From assembly GCA_039105265.1 (NCBI GenBank), contig JAPFFF010000032.1, positions 372,001-436,000 on the forward strand: 64,000 bases of DNA. Direction: 5' to 3'. Made by a program: the position numbers and the translations under genes. Below the pieces are notes generated by a model. The model did no database searches. It had not been told where the DNA came from and was given only the letters and a program-made list of their open reading frames with translations. The number at the start of each line of letters is the position of its first letter. Within the stretch, counting starts at the first letter, position 1. Source of the stretch: Tritrichomonas musculus. Taxonomy: Eukaryota; Parabasalia; Tritrichomonadida; Tritrichomonadidae. Positions 20,501 to 29,203 of this stretch are shown here, piece after piece.

Positions 20501-22510
20501 AAATCAATTCATTATTTTTCACTTGCTGCTAATCAAAATCATCCGCAAGCTCAATTCTTTCTCGGTATAATTTACTCACAAAAAGAATATTCAGTATTTG
20601 ATATTAACAAATCAATTCATTATTTATCACTTGCTGCTAATCAAAATCATCCAGAAGCTCAATTCTTTCTCGGTATAATTTACTCACAAAAAGAATATTC
20701 AGTATTTGATATTAACAAATCAATTCATTATTTTTCACTTGCTGCTAATCAAAATCATCCGCTAGCTCAATTCTTTCTCGGTATAATTTACTCAAGAGAT
20801 AACTATTCAATATTTGATATTAACAAATCAATTCATTATTTTTCACTTGCTGCTAATCAAAATCATCCGCAAGCTCAATTCTTTCTCGGTATAATTTACT
20901 TAATAGAAGAATATGCTGTATTTGATATTAACAAATCAATTTATTATTTATCACTTGCAGCAAATCAAAATCATCCTGATGCACAATATAATCTCGGTGT
21001 AATTTACTCAAAAGAAGAATATTCAGTATTTGATATTAACAAATCAATTCATTATTTTTCACTTGCTGCTAATCAAAATCATCCAGAAGCTCAATTCTTT
21101 CTCGGTATAATTTACTTAATAGAAGAATATGCTGTATTTGATATTAACAAATCAATTCATTATTTATCACTTGCTGCTAATCAAAATCATCCGCAAGCTC
21201 AATTCTTTCTCGGTATAATTTACTCACAAAAAGAATATTCAGTATTTGATATTAACAAATCAATTCATTATTTATCACTTGCAGCAAATCAAAATCATCC
21301 AGATGCACAAAACAATCTCGGTATAATTTACTCACGAAAAGAATATTCAGTATTTGATATTAACAAATCAATTCATTATTTATCACTTGCTGCTAATCAA
21401 AATCATCCAGAAGCACAATTCAATCTCGGTATAATTTACTCAAGAGATAACTATTCAATATTTGATATTAACAAATCAATTCATTATTTTTCACTTGCTG
21501 CTAATCAAAATCATCCGCAAGCTCAATTCTTTCTCGGTATAATTTACTTAATAGAAGAATATGCTGTATTTGATATTAACAAATCAATTTATTATTTATC
21601 ACTTGCTGCTAGTCAAAATAGTCCTGATGCACAATTCAATCTCGGTTTACTCTGCTTCTTAGGAAAATATGTTACACGTGATATTGAAAAAGCAATTCAT
21701 TATTTCACACTCGCTTCAAATAAAAATAATTCTGAAGCACAATATTATCTTGGATACATATATTATTCAGATAAATTTAATCGACAAGATATTAAAAAAG
21801 GCAGATATTATTTCATGCTTTCATCAAAGAATTGTTTTAGACAAGCTAATTTTGCACATGGATTCTTACTTCAAGAAGGTAAATATGTAGAACGAAATAT
21901 GATGAATGCAATTCATTATTATAAAGAAGCATCGTCATTCAATAATCAATTTGCTAAAAACAATCTTGGTATCATATACAAACATGGATTTGATCAAATT
22001 GAAGGGAAATCGAGCAATGCGATTGTTTTTTTTGAAGAAGCAATTCATCAAAAAAAAGACCTTTTATCGATGTACAATTTGGCGCACATTTACATATATG
22101 ATGAAAAGATTGAAGGAGATATCAACAGATCGATTGAATTACTAATCAAATCATTCATATTTTATCCATCACAGATATTATTGAGCTTAATTCTAATCAA
22201 AAAATGTGGAAATAGCTTTTCTTTAATCAAAGAAGAAATTGAAAGAAATGCAAAAGCAAACGATAATCCTGAAATTTTATCAAGAAAAATAATTGATTTA
22301 ATCACTAATAAGCAATTATTTGATAGAACAAGATTTGAATTTTATTATGAAGTTTACCATTCAGTAGATTTTTTATATAACATTGAACTAGAAGCTGTCT
22401 GTTCATATGAAATACTAAATACGAATAAGAGAATAACATTTTCACAATATAGAAATTTGAAAAATATTTCAAAAGAATTTTTTGAAGGTTTCGGACATGA
22501 TTTATTATGA
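17597..22510 (+). CDS. Sel1-repeat protein with divergent kinase domain (paralog 2)
   Basis: This 1637-residue protein is collinear with paralogs 1 and 3. It has an N-terminal family domain with YLIKKSY, then a kinase-like domain at about 223-430: VVKK lysine, IYRDLKPNN near 333, LIDLD in place of DFG, IAPE, and RPS near 424. The Sel1 solenoid includes 22 consecutive 36-residue units from residue 541 to 1332, and the protein ends in FFEGFGHDLL. The units are almost identical at DNA level (consensus YLSLAANQNHPEAQFFLG plus a variable segment and FDINKSIH). ATG codons at 17597 and 17603 are both possible starts. The kinase keeps its catalytic Asp and Asn, but the DFG Gly is Asp. It is inferred to be an intracellular scaffold or signalling protein with a recently expanded, recombining solenoid. 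Confidence 0.85.
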   Translation: MIMNKSTNIIESFLELPQFLNSFKAKFGKPAFGEILRNYSFFIINKNTFLEENQKQIMNKNIKESKVMIIDEIINQEDEMSEHYLILSFETTIMIIEFSIALEYIIQNKLISNSNLSICFLNGTKSIFEGKVTLLNQEIEIDSIFLEEVESLKKGLWIFTSEKPINYIWPILTTSISGYLIKKSYLQRNKYRIEEYILDSEKYLEEKAIQEEIIIREKEYIELRRVGVGGSFSPWLIYHINRGELYVVKKPYESDEQGKLISRESENYNKIRHPFLPRYYGRVKDKNYNVIEFIEGSTLERIEKIGLTYKDKIKIIFELILIFNYFYDNELIYRDLKPNNVMIDSNKNIVLIDLDRLINNTEITHSIDAENCYIAPEVLTANKYSYKSDIYSVGKMIEYILNGTKEDSFLNIIIDKCTNKRSINRPSISDVIQEFISQYQDEIQIEHCLCNFKKHFTIFDRINLLSIAYSVIYNISKIIQYSALSSNPNYSKESHFLDFNELNHYFPFIVNRILSAAQCSLGFIYLNGEYVTSDITRAIHYFSLASNKNHPASQFYLGLIYYTEKYVKYDINKSVYYLSLAANQNHPEAQFFLGIIYSQKEYSVFDINKSIYYLSLAANQNHPDAQYNLGVIYSRKEYSVFDINKSIHYLSLASNQNHPEALFKLGIIYASVKYSVFDINKSIHYFSLAANQNHPEAQYNLGVIYSKEKYSIFDINKSIYYLSLVANQNHPEAQYHLGLIYSRDNYSIFDINKSIHYLSLAANQNHPEAQFFLGIIYLIEEYAVFDINKSIYYLSLAANQNSPDAQYNLGVIYSKEKYSVFDINKSIYYLSLAANQNHPEAQYNLGVIYSRDNYSIFDINKSIHYLSLAANQNHPEAQFFLGIIYSRKEYSVFDINKSIHYFSLAANQNHPQAQFFLGIIYSRKEYSVFDINKSIHYLSLAANQNHPEAQFFLGIIYSRDNYSIFDINKSIHYFSLAANQNHPQAQFFLGIIYSQKEYSVFDINKSIHYLSLAANQNHPEAQFFLGIIYSQKEYSVFDINKSIHYFSLAANQNHPLAQFFLGIIYSRDNYSIFDINKSIHYFSLAANQNHPQAQFFLGIIYLIEEYAVFDINKSIYYLSLAANQNHPDAQYNLGVIYSKEEYSVFDINKSIHYFSLAANQNHPEAQFFLGIIYLIEEYAVFDINKSIHYLSLAANQNHPQAQFFLGIIYSQKEYSVFDINKSIHYLSLAANQNHPDAQNNLGIIYSRKEYSVFDINKSIHYLSLAANQNHPEAQFNLGIIYSRDNYSIFDINKSIHYFSLAANQNHPQAQFFLGIIYLIEEYAVFDINKSIYYLSLAASQNSPDAQFNLGLLCFLGKYVTRDIEKAIHYFTLASNKNNSEAQYYLGYIYYSDKFNRQDIKKGRYYFMLSSKNCFRQANFAHGFLLQEGKYVERNMMNAIHYYKEASSFNNQFAKNNLGIIYKHGFDQIEGKSSNAIVFFEEAIHQKKDLLSMYNLAHIYIYDEKIEGDINRSIELLIKSFIFYPSQILLSLILIKKCGNSFSLIKEEIERNAKANDNPEILSRKIIDLITNKQLFDRTRFEFYYEVYHSVDFLYNIELEAVCSYEILNTNKRITFSQYRNLKNISKEFFEGFGHDLL
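19217..21592 (+). repeat. Tandem array, 22 units of 108 bp, inside paralog 2
   Basis: Every unit is exactly 108 bp (36 codons) with no length variants. Units differ mainly in an eight-residue window (SRKEYSVF, SRDNYSIF, LIEEYAVF, SKEKYSIF, SQKEYSVF) and at F or L after the first Tyr. These variants recur in shuffled order, the mark of unequal exchange or gene conversion. Short-read assembly could have changed the unit count. Confidence 0.9.
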
Positions 22511-23650
22511 TTATTAAAAGTACAAAAGAAATTTAAGATATTATTTCCAAAATTTATTTTAACCATATAATTGATGAATTTACTGATTCAAATAAATTAC
22601 TTGATAAAATAACGATATAAAGAAAGAATGATTGCGAAAAGCAGTTTTTCTTGGAAACTTTTTGTGTTGAGTGATGACTTCACTGGGGATATAGAATAAC
22701 AGCACAAACATGGCAGTCTTCTACTTGGTCAGGAAGTTCTTCATTATTACACAAATGCATCAAAATACTCTCGAAATTCATCCACACAATAAAATCAATA
22801 GTTTGCACTCTATTTGATCGTGCTAGGATAAAAGGAAGAATATTTCGCAGAGATTGCAAAGTACTTCAGAAATGCTGCTGATAAAGGAAGTAGTGAAGCT
22901 ATATGCGAGTACCAGAAGCTCCTTTTGAAAGGCGTGTTTAACGGATTTATCATTCTCAACGTTGGGCATTTTCTAATTATTTACCTTCAGACTTAATATT
23001 TAAGGTAAATACAGCCGTTTAGGAAATAGAATTGTTTTTTTAGGAAATAAATTTTTTTTTTTTAGGAAATAGATTAGCAACGATCATTTTACATTCAATT
23101 TTCAATATAATAAAATACGATTTTTTTAGATGACAAAGGAGTATATACCTTATTTTATTATTACAAATAGTTATATATCTGATAATAAATATAACTATGA
23201 TGATTAATTTAATAAATAATATTCTAAGATACATAAAATATTAGATTTTCATAAAATTTTATTTTTCTAATTAAAAAGCTGATATATGCTTAATTAAACA
23301 TCATAAAATATTCATTTTTATAAGTTTTGCTAATATTTATTGAAAAAATAATAATTAGTTAAAATTAAAAGAAAAAATGGAACAACAAGGCAAACAAGCA
23401 TAATAATAATTTATAAAATGTTCAAATATGAAAGTATAATATATCTGTTTTTTAAAACATGTAATATTAGTATTAAATTTAAAAAAAAATCTAGAACTGT
23501 TCTCATTCACTTGGAAAAATTATCAGATATAATGATAAAAAAAGTTTTATAGTCACATCAACATGAAAATATGATCAAACGTCAAAGTTGAAATATTGTC
23601 GAAATATTTGAAGTTTTCTAAAAAATTGATGTAAAGGTTTAATTCTTCTT
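22511..23650. other. Intergenic AT-rich region with one Sel1-like remnant
   Basis: Apart from the Sel1-like fragment at 22835-22996 I see no gene. The rest is AT-rich with poly-T and poly-A tracts. Confidence 0.5.
22835..22996 (+). pseudogene. Isolated Sel1-like repeat remnant
   Basis: A 53-codon open stretch contains one recognisable Sel1 helix pair (AKYFRNAADKGSSEAICEYQ), then a non-conserved tail to TAA. An in-frame stop lies just upstream and there is no start codon, so it is a fragment of a former Sel1-repeat gene rather than a gene. Confidence 0.4.
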
Positions 23651-24230
23651 TCACAATCTGAAATATCGATATACATTCATTTGAAACAAGATTTTTTTGA
23701 AATTATTCTTCTTATGCATAGAAATAGTTTTTTCTTGTTGTTCGTTTTTCTCTTTCAGATTATTGATAGTTTTTTCCTGTTGTTCATTTTTCTCTTTCAG
23801 ATTATTGATAGTTTTTTCCTGTTGTTCATTTTTCTCTTTCAGATTATTGATATCTTTTTCTTGTTGTTCATTTTTCTCTTTCAGATTATTGATAGTTTTT
23901 TCCTGTTGTTCATTTTTCTCTTTCAGATTATTGATATCTTTTTCTTGTTGTTCATTTTTCTCTTTCAGATTATTGATATCTTTTTCTTGTTGTTCATTTT
24001 TCTCTTTCAGATTATTGATAGTTTTTTTCCTGTTGTTCATTTTTCTCTTTCAGATTATTGATATCTTTTTCTTGTTGTTCATTTTTCTCTTTCAGATTAT
24101 TGATATCTTTTTCTTGTTGTTCATTTTTCTCTTTCAGATTATTGATAGTCTTTTCCTGTTCATTATTTTTCTTCTTCAGATCATTGACAGCTATTTCCTG
24201 TTCTCTATTTTTAGTTTTCAACAATTTGGC
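23651..24230 (-). pseudogene. Coiled-coil gene fragment with 14-residue repeats
   Basis: The minus strand encodes repeated 14-residue units (INNLKEKNEQQEKD), a regular charged coiled coil, ending in a short C-terminus at 23651. One unit contains a single extra T in a homopolymer (near 24021-24027), which shifts the frame, so the array reads in two frames (24224 to about 24015, then about 24040 to 23651). The 5' end runs into the gene on the opposite strand at about 24225-24240, so its N-terminus is missing. It may be the C-terminal coiled coil of a former ankyrin or structural protein. The homopolymer slip could be real or a sequencing error. Confidence 0.55.
23725..24180 (-). repeat. Tandem array of 42-bp units coding coiled coil
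   Basis: About ten near-perfect 42-bp units and one divergent unit, recognisable by TCTCTTTCAGATTATTGATA spaced 42 bp apart (43 bp at one unit). On the plus strand the array reads as an artificial hydrophobic protein. Confidence 0.85.
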
Positions 24231-25650
24231 ACAATCATTGCTGCCGATGGCGTGGAATACAAGAAGTCAAATTGTCCTGAGTTCAGTAACGTTGCATTCA
24301 ATGGAAACAAAGTTCTGCTGCTTGAATTCGACACAGACAGAGATAGAGACAAGTCAGCGTCGAATTCAAGCAGCAGCAGCAAAAAGCTCAGAAAGAGAAA
24401 GAGAAAGAAGAAGAGAAACGATAGTGATAGCGATGACGATAACCCTAGTGAATATGAGGAAGGAGATGATGCTGAACTTAATATGACTTCACTGCAGAAG
24501 CCGACTTTTAAAGTTCCAGGATTTGATGACGAAAGTCAAGATTCTTGTTCCATTAAATACTCAGCAAGTTTTCTTGATCAAATCAACACTTTTCTATCGT
24601 CATCGTACTCGACTGTCGACGATCAAAATCATTTGATTGAGAAAATTCGTCATGAAGCAGAATCCAAAAAAAATAATACTGACGAAATGAGAAGAGCTTT
24701 GATGCTTTTAATCGATGCAGTTGCACACAAATATGTTCTTCGTCAACTTGACACAAATCAGAATCAAATGCAAATAAGCTCGCTTGTCGATGTTGACGGT
24801 GAAATGAGTTCCAGAGAAATGACTTCAGAAGATGAATCATCATTCAGTACAATTGTAATTCAGAAAAAGTTGCAAAAAAAATAAATATCAAGTTCTCAAA
24901 AAGTTTGCTGCTTTTGATACAGAATCAAGGCAAGTTGATCCACCTGAAATTATTGAGAGAAAGTTCACTTTTACAAAATTTGCATCAACTCTAAAAATGA
25001 AGTATTACAAAGATATAAGTAAATTGAAGCTTCCTTTCAATGGAATGAAGTCTCTTGAAAGGCGAATTCGTGAAAAATTGACCACTTTCAATCAAAATCA
25101 TATCGTTAAATCTTCTGCTGCTTACAATTGTGATGAAAATGAAGTGATTTTATCAATAGGAGATGTCTCAAATAAAAAGGAAAAAGTTAAAAAAGTTAAG
25201 AAAATTGGACCTAGACCTGTAACCATTATGTCAAAAAAGTATCCGGTTAAAAAAAATTCTGATATTGTCAAATTGGAAATTAATTCAAGCCCAAGAACAC
25301 CTCTCATAGATGGTTGCCTTAAACCTGAACCAGGAAAGGTAAAAGTGGTAAAGAAACAAAGGGTGAATAAAAGAAAAACTCAATTGACTAAAATGGCGCC
25401 AAACTTTCCAACACAATCACCAGAATTTTGTGTTGTAAAAGATTTTAATGAAGATAATCAGAAATTAAATAATACAAAGAAGGGATCAAGAACAATTACA
25501 CTCTCGGGACCACCGGCCAAACTCGAAGGGAATCCAAATTCTGATCGAATTAATATAACTGATGAAGATGTCGACTTCTTCATGTTTGTAACACCTTATG
25601 TGATGCCACCTGAAATTTTAAATAGTATACTTGACAAAAAAGAGAAATAG
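24225..25650 (+). pseudogene. Lysine/acid-rich protein gene, 5'-truncated, one frameshift
   Basis: Two frames form one gene: 24225-24883, then about 24885-25650. The coding sense continues across the frame change (KFAAFDTESRQVDPPEIIER precedes the Met at 24997). The break is at an A run near 24873-24881. The first half has a Ser stretch, a basic cluster (KKLRKRKRKKKR) that looks like a nuclear localisation signal, and an acidic block. The second half is basic, with KVKKVKK motifs and a folded-looking C-terminus. No known domain is recognised. The N-terminus is cut off at the junction with the coiled-coil array. A nuclear protein is possible. One slip in a homopolymer could be an assembly error, but the missing 5' end argues for a relic. 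Confidence 0.5.
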
Positions 25651-25984
25651 CATTACGAAACCGCTATGGCCTTTTTTTTGGCAATTGGCGGATAATTTTT
25701 TTACAACTGGCGGAAAAAAGAGTCATATTTGTAAAGGTACCATGCCAATACAACTGAAAGTATGGATCTTTATTTTAAATACTAATCAACAAAAAAGTGT
25801 GTTTTTTTTTTTAATATAACATAATATATTATAATATTTGTTTTCAAAATGAAAATATAATATATTCATAAAAATTATTAAAGGCTTAGAACAAGAGAAA
25901 AATCAAAGAAATAAACAAAGTAAATACTTGAGAAAATTGCTCAATGATTTACAAATTCCTAATTTTTTTTTTTTTTTTCGCCAA
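25651..25984. other. AT-rich spacer
   Basis: It contains TTGGCGGATAATTTTTT- and TGGCGGAAAAAAG-type short repeats and a poly-T run at 25966-25978. No gene is seen. Confidence 0.5.
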
Positions 25985-26480
25985 TCCACCAGTAAATGGA
26001 AGTCTAATGTATCAATCTGGAGTTTGCCATTGGGCCTGTATGTATTACGATGTAGAGGTTGCTCGAAAAATGTTCAAGACGAAAGGATTTTTACCAAATA
26101 GATTGGATGATGAGCATAAAACTGGGGCAGCTAGATTAGCAGAAAGAAATGGAAAAGATGTTATTGAAATTCTCGAACTATTAATCACTCAATATGATTT
26201 CAACATTAATGCAAGAGAAAATGAATCATATCCTACTCTCTTAGAGTCATTCATTTCCGCCTCAATTAATGCTAATTATGAAGCAATTCAATTTCTTATT
26301 TCTAGTGGAGCTAGAACAGATGTAAAGCATTCAAAGAAAAATATGACTCTATATGAATTTGTTAAAGGTGGTAAAAATATAAAGCTGAAGAATGCTTTTT
26401 ATCTGATATTTTTAATTTTTTTCGAAAATTTATGTGAGTATAAATGGCTTAATTATTTTCAAAAAGTTTTTAAGATTTGA
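25985..26480 (+). pseudogene. Ankyrin-repeat gene fragment
   Basis: The open frame encodes two or three divergent ankyrin units, for example VIEILELLITQYDFNINARE and NYEAIQFLISSGARTDVKH. The upstream end runs into a poly-T tract with no convincing start codon, and the downstream end degrades into a hydrophobic AT-coded tail. It is most likely an internal piece of a DUF3447-type ankyrin gene such as that at 12.4-16.4 kb. Confidence 0.5.
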
Positions 26481-26534
26481 AAACTAATTTGTCCATATAT
26501 AAAAAACAGTGAAAGAAATAAGAAAAAATAAACA

Positions 26535-27461
26535 TTGAAACCGCATGTGAATACAAAATATTTCTTGAATTTCAAAGTTCTTGCAAGAAACAATGACAAA
26601 CCATTCATTCCGAAAGGATTTGAAGTTGAACATGATCAATTCAGACTCCCAATTGAACCAATTCAAAAAGTATATCAACATGAAACAGGACCAGAATTGA
26701 GAATCTCAACAATAGATGAAACAGTCATCATATCATCATCGAAAGTTGAGTTTGTCTTCAACAAGAAAGAAGGAATTGTCAAACAATTGAAAGTTGATTG
26801 GAAAGAATACATATCAGAAGGTTTTGGTTTTCAACCGAACTTTTGGAGGTCACCGAATGATAATGATTATGGGAATGGAGGACTACTTCGCGAACAAATA
26901 TGGAAAACGATGAGTCATAATTTCACAATCGAGAAATGTCATTCTTATGTTCATGATAACATTGCAACACTCGATGTCATTTATCAACTCGTCAACGATA
27001 ACAAATTTGAAATATTATATCAAATTCATGGAAGTGGTTATTTGAAAGTCAACGCGAATTATATTCCATCAAAAGATATGAAATCAGAACGAATTGCAGA
27101 TATTCCAAGGATTGGAATTCGTTTCCATGTTCCAAAAGAAATGAATCATGTCACATATTTCGGACGAGGACCAGAAGAAAATTACATCGATTGATGTAAT
27201 GGAGCACGAATTGGTCTTTTCAAGACGACAGCAGAAGATTTATATTATCCTTATGTCAGACCTCAAGAGAATGGACATCACATTGACACACGATGGATTG
27301 CAGTCTATGAACAAGAATCGAGTGGTCTTTTGATCAAGGCAGATGATTTGATCGAATTCAATGTTCTTCGAAATTCAATTGAAGATTTCGATTCAGAAGA
27401 TCAAACGAATCTTCGTTATCAATACAATTGTTTCGATGATCAACCTCAAGAAGGACATAAC
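26535..27461 (+). pseudogene. Beta-galactosidase (GH2, LacZ type) remnant, upstream part
   Basis: This encodes the C-terminal third of a LacZ-type glycoside hydrolase 2: the end of domain 4 (IPKGFEVEHDQFRLPI) and the small-chain domain 5 (FWRSPNDNDYGNGG, YFGRGPEENYID, then YYPYVRPQENGHHIDTRW). The N-terminal sugar-binding domains and the catalytic barrel are absent. There is one in-frame TGA at 27192-27194, where the family often has Arg, consistent with CGA to TGA. The frame then continues to GHN at 27461, where a transposon has inserted. The last part of the gene resumes in frame at 28807. LacZ-type enzymes in trichomonads are plausible bacterial acquisitions; that is inference. Confidence 0.85.
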
Positions 27462-28806
27462 AGAGCATAGTTAGGTATGAAAAATGCAGGATGACTTGAA
27501 ATATTATTATATAATATAAAATATAAGGAAATAAATATATTTCCTAAATATAAAGATTAAATTGACGTTCAATATAAAAAAAATATACAGTCTTTACGGG
27601 ATTATAACGGAAATATCCACTTTAATAACGGAAAAGTTCATTATGATAACGGAAATGTTCATTATGATAACGGAAAAGTTCATTATGATTACGGAAAAAT
27701 TCGATTTCATAACGGAAAGTGTAACCATTTTTTGTGAAAATCTTTTTTATAAAATATTCATTTAAAAATCATGGTTTTATTTAATAAATTATAAATAAAA
27801 AGATTTAAGATCATCATAAATATGGAATAGATACCGAAAATCGGAAAATAAACATAAAGAAACTTTTTTTTAAAAAATATCATCAAAATTTTTTCTCATA
27901 AAAATTGGATTTAATGGAATATATTTAAGATTAATACTTAATATAAACTATTGGCATCTGAAAATTACCAAAAATATTCAATTAATCTATTTTATAAATA
28001 TTATTTATAAGTTGATGCAAGAATATATAACTAGAAAATATTCATAAGGCAACGTATATGTGATATATTGGAAATTTAATTAAAATAATATATATAAATC
28101 ATGATTTTTTAAGTGAGTGCTTTATTAAAAAAATTTTCACAAAAAATGGTTATACTTTCCGTTATGAAATCGAATTTTTCCGTAATCAAAATGAACTTTT
28201 CCGTTATCATAATGAACTTTTCCGTTATTAAAGTGGATATTTCCGTTATAATCCCGTAAAGACTGTATATTTTAATTTTTTGAAAAAGAAAAAAAAAAAT
28301 TGATATGTTTATTTCAAATAAAATTATCAATAAAATTGAATTAATATTCTTTGAAAAAAATTGAAGTCTAAGAAAATTGATAATGATTTTCTGAGTTGTT
28401 TGATAGTTGTAAAATATTTTTAATTGAAAAAAATTGTGAGAAAAAAAGAGATTTCTGGGGAGTATAAAAAATAAAGTACTCAAAAAATGAAATTAGCAAT
28501 AAAAAGAAATCCAACGTCACGATTCCAGATTTTTTTATTTATTTCATAATAAGATTTCAAAATAAAACTAGTTGATCAGCCTTTTTTTCCGACTTGTGCC
28601 TATTGATCTAATGAATATTCCTTATCATATCTTCATTCATGGAAATATTTAAGAGCAAGCAAACACGAAATATTATAACTTATTGTTTTTTATCAACATT
28701 GCTCCAATCAAGATTTTTTTTAATCATGATATTAGTTATAAAACACTCATTCTTTCATTCACTTTTTGAAAGATTTAAAATTGAATACTTTACCTTATTA
28801 TGCTCT
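27462..28806. mobile_element. 1345-bp non-autonomous transposon (hAT-like) inside the lacZ remnant
   Basis: Flanking 8-bp direct repeats GACATAAC lie at 27454-27461 and 28807-28814. The ends are short inverted repeats, AGAGCATAGTTAGGTA on the left against AGAGCATAATAAGGTA on the right (14 of 16 match). Removing the element plus one repeat copy rejoins the beta-galactosidase frame exactly, independent evidence for the boundaries. An 8-bp duplication with short ends fits the hAT superfamily. The element has no coding capacity and carries a second element at 27588-28265. Confidence 0.8.
27588..28265. mobile_element. 678-bp MITE with long inverted ends, mariner-like
   Basis: The ends start CAGTCTTTACGGGATTATAA and are inverted copies over ~140-165 bp, flanked by TATA on both sides (a TA duplication). 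CAGT ends and TA targets fit Tc1/mariner. Inside each arm is a 21-bp tandem unit (ATAACGGAAAAGTTCATTATG), three copies on the left and two on the right. It is nested in the 1345-bp element and so is the younger insertion. Confidence 0.8.
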
Positions 28807-29027
28807 GACATAACATATTACGAAGACAACACCACATCGATGACATCGTTCCTCAAGATTTCGTTGAAGTTAATATTGATTACAAACAGCAAGGTGTTGC
28901 AGGATTTGATTCATGGGGTGATCGAGAATTACCAGAATTCACAATTCCTTCAAATCAAAACTACTCTTATGGCTTTTCGATTATTCCAATCCAAAAAGAA
29001 GAAGACATTGACACAAAACTTAAATAA
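28807..29027 (+). pseudogene. Beta-galactosidase remnant, 3' end after the insertion
   Basis: The same frame as the 26535-27461 piece resumes after the target duplication. It encodes the LacZ C-terminus (HHIDDIVPQDFVEVNIDYKQ, then GVAGFDSWG and YSYGFSIIPI) and ends at TAA 29025-29027. The D-Y-K-Q-x-G-V-x-G-x-D-S-W-G signature is diagnostic for the end of bacterial-type beta-galactosidases. Confidence 0.85.
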
Positions 29028-29203
29028 TTAAATAATTAATTCAAAATAAACGATTTCATTAATTGTTTTTCAAATTCAATAAAAACTCATTTTTAATATT
29101 TTTATTTTCCATTTTTATATTCAATTTTGAATTAAGTAAGCTAGATCATAGCCAATCAGACAATTTGAAACCTAATGATCCGGCACAAACGTGATCACGT
29201 TAA

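Noticed and set aside
19217-21592. Possible CRISPR-like array
   Set aside because: The repeats are contiguous coding units without unique spacers, in a eukaryotic gene.
23697-24224. Plus-strand hydrophobic repeat protein (FLFQIIDSFFLLF-type units)
   Set aside because: It is the antisense of a regular charged coiled-coil array. The minus strand gives the sensible protein.
28639-29031. 130-codon frame overlapping the LacZ 3' end
   Set aside because: The true reading is a different frame that encodes the LacZ C-terminus; this one is a shadow that also runs across the transposon boundary.
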